DNA of 6,413 nt from Saprospiraceae bacterium (GCA_016787375.1 JAEUUM010000529.1:1-6413), one strand, 5' to 3'; counted from the stretch's first letter, positions 1 through 6,015 are shown. A program made the numbers and translations. The notes: generated from the letters alone by a model not told the origin.

Positions 1-2
1 CG

Positions 3-230
3 GTCACAGATATAAACATAGACATAACGATGCCTTATTATGGTGCAGACATGCAGGCAGAAATCATGATAAGTGACCTACAAGGGAAAGTGATATATGG
101 TGATGCCATAGCGCCATACAGTTACAAATATACAATAGAGAAGGGAGTTTTACCATCAGGTGTGTATCTTGTAAGTCTGAAGGTGAAGGGCAAAGTTGTG
201 GTGTCAAGTAAGGTGTCGGTTGGCGGTTAG
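3..230 (+). CDS. C-terminal end of a T9SS-secreted protein (type A sorting domain), 5' truncated by window edge
   Basis: Only the last 75 codons are in the window; the frame is open from base 3 to the TAG at 228-230, so the methionine at base 30 is internal, not a start. The residues form the usual small beta-sandwich of Bacteroidota type IX sorting domains. There is a strand of alternating hydrophobics, a conserved turn reading ISDLQGKVIY (consensus-like 'xDxxGKxV'), then LPSGVYLVSLKVKGK (the LxxGxYxLxxxxxG signature), ending in a basic/hydrophobic strand with the final KVSV. In this family the domain directs the folded cargo through the outer membrane and is normally removed on export. The cargo itself lies upstream, so its function cannot be stated. 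The final two codons (Gly-Gly) and the stop fall inside a heptamer repeat, so the extreme C-terminus may have been set by repeat change. The domain call is firm; the protein identity is unknown. Confidence 0.88.
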   Translation, partial: VTDINIDITMPYYGADMQAEIMISDLQGKVIYGDAIAPYSYKYTIEKGVLPSGVYLVSLKVKGKVVVSSKVSVGG

Positions 231-252
231 CGGTTGGCTGTTAGCTGTTGGA
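218..252. repeat. Five degenerate tandem heptamers spanning the stop codon
   Basis: Bases 218-252 read as five 7-bp units: GGTTGGC, GGTTAGC, GGTTGGC, TGTTAGC, TGTTGGA. The first four alternate G and A at position 5, giving a secondary 14-bp period. The TAG stop of the secreted-protein gene lies in the second unit (228-230). Because 7 is not a multiple of 3, loss or gain of a unit would shift the frame at the C-terminus. Confidence 0.75.
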
Positions 253-282
253 GAATTACGATTTGGGATTCGGTTAATATAG

Positions 283-306
283 AAAATTTCACAAGTGAGA
301 TTTTTT
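283..306. terminator. Candidate bidirectional intrinsic terminator
   Basis: The left arm AAAATTTCA (283-291) pairs with TGAGATTTT (296-304), with one G-U pair and a CAAG tetraloop. It is followed by further T residues on + and, read on the other strand, by a T-run from the A-run at 283-286. It lies between two convergent genes (stop at 230 on +, stop at 557 on -), where a shared terminator is expected. The stem is AT-rich, so termination strength is uncertain. Confidence 0.45.
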
Positions 307-329
307 ATAAAAATCATTTCCTTAATTCT

Positions 330-387
330 TCCTGACGATTCTTCCGAATGTCAGGATCTAAAGAGATGATTCTTCCGAATGTCAGGA
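330..387. repeat. 20-bp direct repeat, two copies, the first within a bulged hairpin
   Basis: The 20-mer GATTCTTCCGAATGTCAGGA occurs identically at 337-356 and 368-387, a 31-bp period. The first copy is preceded by TCCTGAC (330-336), complementary to its own GTCAGGA end. With the inner ATTC/GAAT arms this makes an 11-bp stem with one bulged G (337) and a TTCC loop. The second copy keeps only the inner ATTC-TTCC-GAAT hairpin and lacks the outer left arm. No T-run follows, so this is not a typical terminator. A shorter match (ATTCTTCCGA) is seen at 3553-3562 in the other convergent spacer. It could be a dispersed intergenic repeat family of this genome; function unknown. Confidence 0.7.
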
Positions 388-398
388 ACCAATGTGAA

Positions 399-427
399 GA
401 TAAATGTCTCTATCATGAGCATTTATC
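399..427. repeat. Bulged inverted repeat (hairpin)
   Basis: GATAAATG (399-406) pairs with CATTTATC (420-427), and CTC (408-410) with GAG (417-419). This leaves a single bulged T at 407 and a TATCAT loop. The total is 11 base pairs with one bulge, the same architecture as the hairpin at 330-356 but with unrelated sequence. No T-run follows it. Confidence 0.55.
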
Positions 428-463
428 GCTCGGGTTCAAGATGTTTTGACAAAATGGACGGTT

Positions 464-475
464 ATGCCCGGGCAT
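464..475. repeat. 12-bp perfect palindrome
   Basis: ATGCCCGGGCAT is fully self-complementary and unusually GC-rich for this AT-rich spacer. A shorter odd-centred palindrome, TTTTGACAAAA, lies 9 bp upstream at 444-454. Either could be a dimeric protein-binding site, but neither sits near a visible promoter. The rest of the 231-556 spacer shows no convincing coding frame and no RNA gene that I can recognise. Confidence 0.4.
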
Positions 476-535
476 TTGGTAGTTTTGAGAAAAATTTAGA
501 TCTTGATAATATGAATGCACGGAAAATTAAAATCC

Positions 536-546
536 ACCCAATGGGT
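536..546 (-). terminator. Weak terminator-like hairpin after the reductase gene
   Basis: Read on the minus strand, ACCC-ATT-GGGT begins 11 bases past the reductase stop and is followed by GGATTTTAATTTT. The stem is only 4 bp, so this is a weak candidate. The hairpin at 283-306 is the better terminator for this gene. Confidence 0.22.
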
Positions 547-556
547 TAAGGTAGCT

Positions 557-1657
557 TTAAACATTATAATCAATCTCGATCTGTTCTGAAGTAGCCTTTG
601 CCTGGCATGTCAAAATATACCCTTGCTTAATCTCATCTTGATCAAGTGCATGACATACATCCATTTCAACAGTTCCATTCAGCACTTTTGCCATGCATGT
701 AGAGCAGGCACCTGAGGTACAAGAATAGGGAGGGTTCTTTTTGAGTGAAACGAGGGTTTCAAGAATGGTTTTGCCTGCTGATATTTTCGTTTCAATGACT
801 TCACCATCGAGATGTGCAATGAGAATTGAATCGACAGAATTTTTGTCAGATGCATGATTGGGAGTAACATCAATCGAAAAATACTCTTTGTGAATCTGCT
901 TTTTATCAACCCCTTTATTTAGGAGGTAGTTGGTTATATCCTCAATCATCTTTCCGGGTCCACATATTATATGCTCCAATTCCTTGTGTCTGGGAGGGTT
1001 TTCATCTAAGAATGTTTCAAAAACTTTGGAGTTTATTCTTCCGGTTTTACCCTGCCAGGTCAATGTGCCTTTTGAAAACAAACCTCCCAATCCTGATGAT
1101 TTTTCTCTTTTGGCTTGACTCAGGATGTGGTCTACATAGAGCTGACCTCTGTAAAACTGTTGTAAGGTATCAAGTTGTTGCCTAAAAATAATAGACTGCT
1201 CATTTCGATTGCCATACAGCAAAAAAATACAACTCTGTGGTTCAAATTCAAGGAGGGTTTTGATATGGGATATAACGGGTGTTATTCCGCTACCTGCTGC
1301 TACAAAATAATAAGTTTTACCTTTGTCAAAGTTGGTCTGCAAAACAAACCTTCCCTCAGGAGCCATGACCTCTATGGTGTCATTCACTTTTAGGTTTTCT
1401 AGAATGTGAGTTGAAACGAGGCCTCCGCTAACTTTTTTGACAGTAAAACTCAACTTGTTTTCGTGAGGTGCTGATGACATGGAATAAGATCTACGTTCTT
1501 CTTTTCCTTTTAATGTAAATCTGATTGTTAGGTATTGCCCACTTTTATATTCGAATGTTTCTTTTAAATTTTCAGGAACAGTGAGATGCAAAGTAACTGC
1601 ATCAGGTGTTTCCCTTGTTAAATTTTCGATTTTAAGTGAATAAAACTCATGACTCAT
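557..1657 (-). CDS. NAD(P)H:ferredoxin-type oxidoreductase with C-terminal 2Fe-2S domain (PaaE-like)
   Basis: This is a soluble cytoplasmic electron-transfer protein that moves electrons from NAD(P)H through a flavin to a 2Fe-2S cluster. Domains in order: a flavin-binding barrel (about 1-110) with the RSYS motif at 56-59; an NAD(P)-binding fold (about 112-255) with GSGITP at 122-127 and CGPGKMIE at 232-239; and a plant-type ferredoxin domain (about 275-366) with cluster cysteines C313, C318, C321 and C351 (C-x4-C-x2-C, then a distant C). Domain order and the 366-residue length match PaaE, the reductase of phenylacetyl-CoA epoxygenase, but no paaABCD genes are visible. It lies back to back with an AlkB-type hydroxylase, 86 bp apart, so a role as that enzyme's reductase is the best inference. 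The ATG at 1657 gives the expected N-terminus directly before the first barrel strand; there is no Shine-Dalgarno, as usual in this phylum. All cofactor residues are present. The family call is firm; the partner is inferred. Confidence 0.93.
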   Translation of the reverse strand: MSHEFYSLKIENLTRETPDAVTLHLTVPENLKETFEYKSGQYLTIRFTLKGKEERRSYSMSSAPHENKLSFTVKKVSGGLVSTHILENLKVNDTIEVMAPEGRFVLQTNFDKGKTYYFVAAGSGITPVISHIKTLLEFEPQSCIFLLYGNRNEQSIIFRQQLDTLQQFYRGQLYVDHILSQAKREKSSGLGGLFSKGTLTWQGKTGRINSKVFETFLDENPPRHKELEHIICGPGKMIEDITNYLLNKGVDKKQIHKEYFSIDVTPNHASDKNSVDSILIAHLDGEVIETKISAGKTILETLVSLKKNPPYSCTSGACSTCMAKVLNGTVEMDVCHALDQDEIKQGYILTCQAKATSEQIEIDYNV

Positions 1658-1667
1658 AAAAATATTT

Positions 1668-1675
1668 TATTTTTG
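1668..1675 (+). promoter_or_regulatory. Candidate -7 promoter element for the alkB-like gene
   Basis: TATTTTTG matches the Bacteroidota -7 consensus TAnnTTTG exactly. Transcription would start near 1682, leaving a leader of about 60 bases before the ATG at 1744. No clear -33 TTTG is seen at the usual distance upstream. The motif is common by chance in AT-rich DNA; the divergent location raises its value. Confidence 0.4.
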
Positions 1676-1725
1676 GTCTAAACTCAAAAAGCAGTAACTT
1701 AGTTGTGTATTTATGAACGAAAGCG

Positions 1726-1733
1726 CAAAAATA
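1726..1733 (-). promoter_or_regulatory. Candidate -7 promoter element for the reductase gene
   Basis: On the minus strand this reads TATTTTTG, identical to the element on the plus strand at 1668-1675; with one extra base on each (TTATTTTTG) they form a 9-bp inverted repeat. The start of transcription would be near 1720, giving a leader of about 60 bases to the ATG at 1657. The two predicted transcripts would overlap head to head across about 1682-1720. No clear -33 element is seen. Confidence 0.4.
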
Positions 1734-1743
1734 AGCATAAATT

Positions 1744-2787
1744 ATGTGGAAGGATCTTAAATATTTGATTGCATACATTGCTCCAATTTCGGCAATCTTG
1801 GGATTTAAATATGGTGGAATCGGGTATTATGCCGCTTTTTTTGTAGGTTTTGTTTTTATTCCAACCGTAGAATTGCTGTTCCCCGGTTCAGATTCAAATT
1901 TTTCCACTGAAATGGAAACCGAGCAAGATTCTTCAAGACTATTTGATTTTTATCTTTATTTCAATCTCCCTCTGGTTTATTGGATATTATACATTTTTTT
2001 ACAAACAATAGAAGTAAAAGAGCTTACAACCACTAATTATATTGGACTATATTTAAGCATGGCCGTAATTATCGGGACATGTGGCATCAATGTAGCTCAC
2101 GAACTTGGCCATCGCAACACATGGTTTGACAAGCTATGCGCTCGTTTGCTACTGATACCTGCTTTGTACACACACTTCACAAATCAACATAACTCAGGCC
2201 ACCATAAAAATGTTGCCACTGAGCTTGATCCGGCAACAGCGAAATATGGAGAAATGGTTTACACTTTTTGGATAAAATCAATCATTAATAATTACTTTGA
2301 AGCCTGGAAACTTGAGGCCAGGAAGCTTGCTTCACAAAATCACCATTGGTTTCATTATAAAAATGAAATGATTTGGCTGCAAATTATTCAAATAGCATAT
2401 TTGTATATCATAAAATTAAATTTCGGTTTATATCCAATGATTGGAGCAATTGTAGCAGCATTCGGTGGTATTCTTTTGCTTGAAACTGTAAACTATATTG
2501 AGCATTATGGGTTGCGTCGAAAGAAATTATCATCCGGGAGGTATGAGCCGGTAAGTTTTGTTCATTCCTGGAACTCAAATCATGAGTTGGGAAGGATATT
2601 TTTGTACGAATTGACTCGCCACAGTGATCATCATTATAAATCAACACGCAAATATCAGATCTTAAAGCATTATGATGAGAGCCCCCAGCTGCCATATGGC
2701 TATCCAATGTCTATATTAATTTCACTTGTACCACCTCTGTGGTTCAAAATCATGAACAAAAGAATCAAAGTTTTGCAATCTGCGTAA
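1744..2787 (+). CDS. alkB: AlkB-type integral-membrane diiron monooxygenase (alkane 1-monooxygenase family)
   Basis: The protein likely oxidises terminal methyl groups of alkanes or related hydrophobic substrates, using O2 and electrons from a reductase, in the cytoplasmic membrane. All nine histidines expected for the AlkB diiron site can be located: HELGHR (H119, H123), HNSGHH (H149, H153, H154), the family-specific NYIEHYG (H244) and RHSDHH (H283, H286, H287). The VATELDPATA run after box 2 also fits AlkB rather than fatty-acid desaturases. Hydrophobic segments lie near 8-47, 70-90, 97-117, 195-210 and 218-238, consistent with a multi-span protein. At 347 residues it is shorter than the roughly 400 of the Pseudomonas enzyme. 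Box 2 starts with Gln148 where Glu is usual. No rubredoxin or rubredoxin reductase is visible; the divergent 2Fe-2S reductase is the obvious candidate donor. The start at 1744 follows an A/T-rich leader with no Shine-Dalgarno. The fold is secure; the substrate is unknown, and related hydroxylases such as XylM share the boxes. Confidence 0.9.
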   Translation: MWKDLKYLIAYIAPISAILGFKYGGIGYYAAFFVGFVFIPTVELLFPGSDSNFSTEMETEQDSSRLFDFYLYFNLPLVYWILYIFLQTIEVKELTTTNYIGLYLSMAVIIGTCGINVAHELGHRNTWFDKLCARLLLIPALYTHFTNQHNSGHHKNVATELDPATAKYGEMVYTFWIKSIINNYFEAWKLEARKLASQNHHWFHYKNEMIWLQIIQIAYLYIIKLNFGLYPMIGAIVAAFGGILLLETVNYIEHYGLRRKKLSSGRYEPVSFVHSWNSNHELGRIFLYELTRHSDHHYKSTRKYQILKHYDESPQLPYGYPMSILISLVPPLWFKIMNKRIKVLQSA

Positions 2788-2822
2788 TCTAGATATTCTA
2801 CTTTTCATTAACCATAGCCATC

Positions 2823-3539
2823 ATGCAAAAAAAACTGTCAATAGTTATTCCAGCTTACAACGAAGAACGAACCATACACCTCATTCTTAATAAAATTAAA
2901 TCGGTCGAGCTCATTGATGGACTTGAAAGAGAAATTTTGATCATAAACGACTGTTCCACGGATAAAACCGAAGAAGCTCTACATAAATACATTGCAGAAA
3001 ACCCTGAAATGCCGATTCAATATTTTAAACATGAATTCAATAAAGGAAAAGGAGCTGCATTGCATACCGGAATAGAAAAATCGACAGGGGATTTTATAAT
3101 TATCCAAGATGCTGATCTAGAGTATAATCCTGAGGAATACAATCTATTGCTCAAACCAATACTAGATGGTTTTGCGGATGTAGTTTTCGGGTCTAGGTTC
3201 ATGGGTGGCAAACCTCACCGTATCTTGTTTTTCTGGCATTCCATTGGCAATAAATTTCTAACTTTTTTGTCAAACATGTTGACCAATCTCAATTTAACAG
3301 ATATGGAAACCTGCTATAAACTATTCAAGTCGGATATCATCAAAAATATTAAACTCAATGAGAAAAGATTTGGATTTGAGCCGGAAGTAACTTCTAAAAT
3401 TGCCAGAATCAGAGGTGTGAAAATTTACGAGGTTGGTATTTCATATTATGGAAGATCATACGAAGAAGGCAAAAAAATAGGATGGAAGGACGGTTTCAGA
3501 GCCATTTATTGTATATTGAAATATAATTTATTGAAATAA
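2823..3539 (+). CDS. Family 2 glycosyltransferase, dolichyl/polyprenyl-phosphate sugar synthase-like
   Basis: This is a GT-A fold, inverting glycosyltransferase that most likely moves a sugar from a nucleotide-sugar donor to a polyprenyl phosphate or other lipid at the inner face of the cytoplasmic membrane. Visible motifs are PAYNEE at 10-15 (nucleotide binding), ND at 42-43 within INDCSTD, NKGKGAA at 73-79, the metal-binding DAD at 96-98 in QDADLEY, GSR at 123-125, the CYK segment at 164-166, and GFEPEVT at 184-190. The tail YYGRSYEEGKKIGWKDG (208-224) is typical of the DPM1-like subgroup. At 238 residues it is the compact form, with no C-terminal membrane helices. It starts 35 bp after the alkB-like stop on the same strand, so the two may share a transcript, although no functional link is evident. 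Donor and acceptor cannot be read from sequence. Confidence 0.9.
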   Translation: MQKKLSIVIPAYNEERTIHLILNKIKSVELIDGLEREILIINDCSTDKTEEALHKYIAENPEMPIQYFKHEFNKGKGAALHTGIEKSTGDFIIIQDADLEYNPEEYNLLLKPILDGFADVVFGSRFMGGKPHRILFFWHSIGNKFLTFLSNMLTNLNLTDMETCYKLFKSDIIKNIKLNEKRFGFEPEVTSKIARIRGVKIYEVGISYYGRSYEEGKKIGWKDGFRAIYCILKYNLLK

Positions 3540-3661
3540 TGTAATCGGTGCAATTCTTCCGACCAACCACATTTGTCTAAAGAAAAATTTAAAAGCTGAG
3601 AATCCATAAAACCGGACAAGAGACATTGGTCATCTTCTTCAATATGTGGAATCGAAAAAGT

Positions 3662-3693
3662 ATAAAATTACTAGGGGTCGACAGTAATTTTAT
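3662..3693. terminator. Perfect 11-bp inverted repeat between convergent genes; likely bidirectional terminator
   Basis: ATAAAATTACT (3662-3672) pairs perfectly with AGTAATTTTAT (3683-3693) around a 10-nt loop AGGGGTCGAC. It sits between the glycosyltransferase stop (3539, +) and the barrel-protein stop (3759, -). The right arm ends in TTTTAT on both strands, which could act as the T-run. The AT-rich stem and long loop keep confidence moderate. Confidence 0.45.
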
Positions 3694-3695
3694 TC

Positions 3696-3712
3696 AAAGC
3701 TTTCAGCTGAAA
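3696..3712. repeat. Overlapping palindromes in the convergent spacer
   Basis: AAAGCTTT (3696-3703) overlaps the perfect 12-bp palindrome TTTCAGCTGAAA (3701-3712), just after the 11-bp inverted repeat. They may extend the terminator structure or be chance; no promoter or coding frame is evident nearby. Confidence 0.3.
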
Positions 3713-3758
3713 TCGAACAAAAAACGTAAAAAAAGAAATTATCTAGAAAGTGATCGGG

Positions 3759-4577
3759 TCAATGATTAGAAATATCCGGACAGCGAATGGATCCAAAGTA
3801 GTATGCCAAACCTATTGTTAACATTTGGAAGCTGTCATTGTCTTTGCTGTTGCCTCTTTGTCTGCCTTTTTGACCAATACCGGGTTCTATTCCAAGTTCA
3901 ATGGAACGATCAACTAAATTTCCCGCTACCTCTCCATGCAATTTTCGGACATCTTTAATATCCGGGTATATCGTACTTACATCATCGAAGTAATCTGTAA
4001 AGAGATACCTTGAAGACAGTTCAACGTTGATGCTCCAGTCACTATTGATATCCCATTTCATTCCAATACCATAAGACAAACCAACTTGAATCAAGGAATA
4101 TTCTTCACCTAAAAATTGTCCTTCAGTACCAAGAGGTTGTAATTCGTATTTGGTGCCGTTGTATTCTGTTTTTGGATTGAATTTGTAGGTTGAAAAACCA
4201 AGAAATCCGTAAGGCGAGAAGTAATCATAGTTGCTGCCATGAGTGTAAGGCATGAAGTTGAATTCAAATTCTGCAGCAGCGTCATACACATTGGTAAAGA
4301 AATTAAGATTTCTTTGTTGTTCAAATGTGTTAGCAGAATTTTTATCATCCCCAGATACTCTTGCGTATGATCCGGCGAATTTCAGGCATAATCGGTTATT
4401 GAAATTATACCTGGCAAATAATCTTGCTGCCGGTCCGGGGCTTTTCAAACCATAATCTGAATTCAGATCACCAAAATAATTGCTGATACCAAGTGTACCA
4501 CCTAATTCCCAACCTTGCTGAGCTTTGATGAAATGTGTGCAAACCAATATCAAGCTTACTACCAGGAGATTCTTCAA
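3759..4577 (-). CDS. Outer-membrane beta-barrel protein, DUF6089-like, with signal peptide and non-ATG start
   Basis: This is a secreted barrel-like protein of unknown function, most like the Bacteroidota DUF6089 family. After the signal peptide come QQGWELGGTLGISNYFGDLN (a first strand and the family's NYFGDL turn), repeated aromatic amphipathic strands, FSPYGFLGFSTYKFNP in the middle, VGLSYGIGMKWDINSDW, a YLFTDYFDDVS segment, and a closing strand LTIGLAYYFG. The frame has no ATG: it is open from 4649 but offers only TTG at 4619 or TTG at 4577. I chose 4577 because it gives MKNLLVVSLILVCTHFIKA followed by QQ, a compact 19-residue signal peptide with a Lys2 n-region and AxA-like end. The 4619 start adds 14 residues (286 aa total rather than 272) and a long n-region. 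It lies just downstream of serS on the same strand, so it may be co-transcribed. The family call is from remembered motifs and moderately sure. Confidence 0.78.
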   Translation of the reverse strand: MKNLLVVSLILVCTHFIKAQQGWELGGTLGISNYFGDLNSDYGLKSPGPAARLFARYNFNNRLCLKFAGSYARVSGDDKNSANTFEQQRNLNFFTNVYDAAAEFEFNFMPYTHGSNYDYFSPYGFLGFSTYKFNPKTEYNGTKYELQPLGTEGQFLGEEYSLIQVGLSYGIGMKWDINSDWSINVELSSRYLFTDYFDDVSTIYPDIKDVRKLHGEVAGNLVDRSIELGIEPGIGQKGRQRGNSKDNDSFQMLTIGLAYYFGSIRCPDISNH

Positions 4578-4644
4578 TGTAATATATAATTTAATGTTCT
4601 TAAACGCTGAAACAGCCAATAATTGTTTACGATAACAAGAATTT

Positions 4645-5925
4645 TTAGTTCAGAATTTTAAATCCGGTATATGGTTGAAGGGCTTCAGGTATCAAAATGC
4701 CTTCTTCTGTTTGGTTGTTTTCAATAAGGGCAGCCACGATTCTGGCCAGCGCCAAGGCACTACCATTTAGCGTATGAGCAAGTTGAGTCTTTTTTGAACC
4801 GTCCCTGTATCGCAGTTTTAGCCTATTTGCCTGAAATGTTTCAAAATTCGAAACAGAGCTAACCTCTAACCAACGTTTTTGAGCAGCTGAATAGACTTCA
4901 AAGTCGTAGGTTGAAGCAGAAGCAAAACCCATGTCACCGCCACAAAGATGTAAAATTCTGTAAGGTAGTTCAAGTTTACTCATTAGGCTTGAAACGTGTT
5001 TCAGCATTTCCTGTAAGGTTTGATAGGATCTGTCAGGATGTTCAAGAACCACAATTTCGACTTTGTCAAACTGATGTACCCTGTTTAATCCTCTAACATG
5101 CGCGCCATAAGATCCGGCTTCTCGTCTGAAACATGGAGTATAACCAGTCATTTTTATTGGAAACTGATCCTCATTAAGGATAACATCTCTATAAAGATTG
5201 GTTATTGGCACTTCCGCAGTTGGGATGAGATAAAGATCATCTTTTTCAACATAATACATTTGGGCTTCTTTGTCCGGAATCTGACCTGTGCCTCTGGCGG
5301 AAGCTTCATTGACCATCAAAGGCGGAATAATCTCCTCAAAACCCTGCTCAACAGCTTGATCAATGAAAAAATTAATCAAGGCTCTTTGAAGTCTTGCTCC
5401 TTTTTTGCGGTAAACCGGAAATCCTGCTCCGGTTATTTTGGTTCCCAGTTCAAGATCAAAAATATCGTATTTTTTTGCAAGGTCCCAGTGAGGCAGAGCT
5501 GTTTCCGGTAAAACCGGCAACTCTGTCGGCCATTCCTGATAAACGATATTGTCCTCAGGTGTTTTACCAAAAGCTACTGATTCATGTGGCACATTTGGTA
5601 AACTTATCATTTGATTATCCAATTCTGTCGCAATGGTACGCATTTTTTCTTCCAGGGCTGAAATTTCAGTTTTTAAGCTTGAAACATCTGCTTTTGCAGT
5701 TTCAGCAGCAAGTTTTTCACCATTTTTGAGAAGTTGGCCAATTTTAGCAGCGGTTTGGTTTGAAATACTCAGTTTATCGTCCAGAGATTTTTGAATAGAT
5801 TTTCTTTCATCATCAAGTGATATTATAGAATCAATGATAAGTAGGTTTTCATCTGAGAAATTTCTTTTTCTAAACCCTTCAATTACCATTTCTTTGTTTT
5901 CTCTTAAGAAGTTGACTTGCAGCAT
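4645..5925 (-). CDS. serS: Seryl-tRNA synthetase
   Basis: This cytoplasmic class II aminoacyl-tRNA synthetase charges tRNA-Ser (and tRNA-Sec where present) with serine using ATP. The 426 residues from the chosen start are normal family length. Residues about 1-105 form the N-terminal tRNA-binding arm, an antiparallel coiled coil rich in Lys/Glu/Leu heptads. The catalytic core follows: TAEVPITN at 236-243 (serine-binding loop), motif 2 FRREAGSYG at 266-274 with RVHQFDKVE at 282-290, GDMGFASASTYDFEVY at 330-345, SSVSNFETFQANR at 356-368, and motif 3 LNGSALALAR at 386-395. The frame stays open upstream to an ATG at 5970, but homologues begin MLQVNFxREN, so the ATG at 5925 is taken as the start. 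It is divergent from rho, and the barrel gene follows on the same strand. Confidence 0.97.
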   Translation of the reverse strand: MLQVNFLRENKEMVIEGFRKRNFSDENLLIIDSIISLDDERKSIQKSLDDKLSISNQTAAKIGQLLKNGEKLAAETAKADVSSLKTEISALEEKMRTIATELDNQMISLPNVPHESVAFGKTPEDNIVYQEWPTELPVLPETALPHWDLAKKYDIFDLELGTKITGAGFPVYRKKGARLQRALINFFIDQAVEQGFEEIIPPLMVNEASARGTGQIPDKEAQMYYVEKDDLYLIPTAEVPITNLYRDVILNEDQFPIKMTGYTPCFRREAGSYGAHVRGLNRVHQFDKVEIVVLEHPDRSYQTLQEMLKHVSSLMSKLELPYRILHLCGGDMGFASASTYDFEVYSAAQKRWLEVSSVSNFETFQANRLKLRYRDGSKKTQLAHTLNGSALALARIVAALIENNQTEEGILIPEALQPYTGFKILN

Positions 5926-6007
5926 AAATTGATTTGTGTATAGGGCACTGTATAAGCCCAGTTTGAACAAAAAAAATAAAATAACGTATTAAATAAAATT
6001 GTACGCT

Positions 6008-6015
6008 CAAAGATA
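6008..6015 (-). promoter_or_regulatory. Candidate -7 promoter element for serS
   Basis: The minus strand reads TATCTTTG, an exact match to TAnnTTTG. Transcription would begin near 6002, giving a leader of about 75 bases before the ATG at 5925. A TTTTG lies upstream (6026-6030 on +, as CAAAA) but is too close, about 10 bp, to be a normal -33 element. Confidence 0.4.

Noticed and set aside
30..230. A complete 66-residue small protein starting at base 30
   Set aside because: The frame is open to the window edge and the strands before the methionine belong to the same sorting domain, so this is the end of a longer gene.
337..387. Two 20-bp repeats with a short spacer suggesting a CRISPR array
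   Set aside because: There are only two copies with an 11-bp gap, no further units and no cas genes nearby; a dispersed repeat element fits better.
557..1657. Member of a phenylacetate (paa) operon
   Set aside because: No paaABCD or other catabolic genes are visible; the immediate partner is the AlkB-type hydroxylase instead.
2408..2707. A 99-residue minus-strand frame inside the alkB-like gene
   Set aside because: It is the antisense shadow of the conserved histidine boxes and has no domain or leader of its own.
1744..2787. Fatty-acid desaturase rather than an AlkB-type hydroxylase
   Set aside because: The NYIEHYG and RHSDHH motifs and the VATxxDPATA run after box 2 are AlkB-type signatures.
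4517..4577. Lipoprotein signal in the barrel protein (Cys in LILVCT)
   Set aside because: The residue before Cys is Val rather than Gly, Ala or Ser, and a normal signal-peptidase I site (KA before QQ) follows.
5098..5729. Overlapping plus-strand open frames inside serS
   Set aside because: They lie wholly antisense to a well-conserved synthetase, show no recognisable domain, and overlap each other in different frames.
5926..5970. Extended serS start at the upstream ATG (5970)
   Set aside because: The added 15 residues do not match the SerS N-terminus, and the next methionine starts the conserved MLQVNFLREN sequence.
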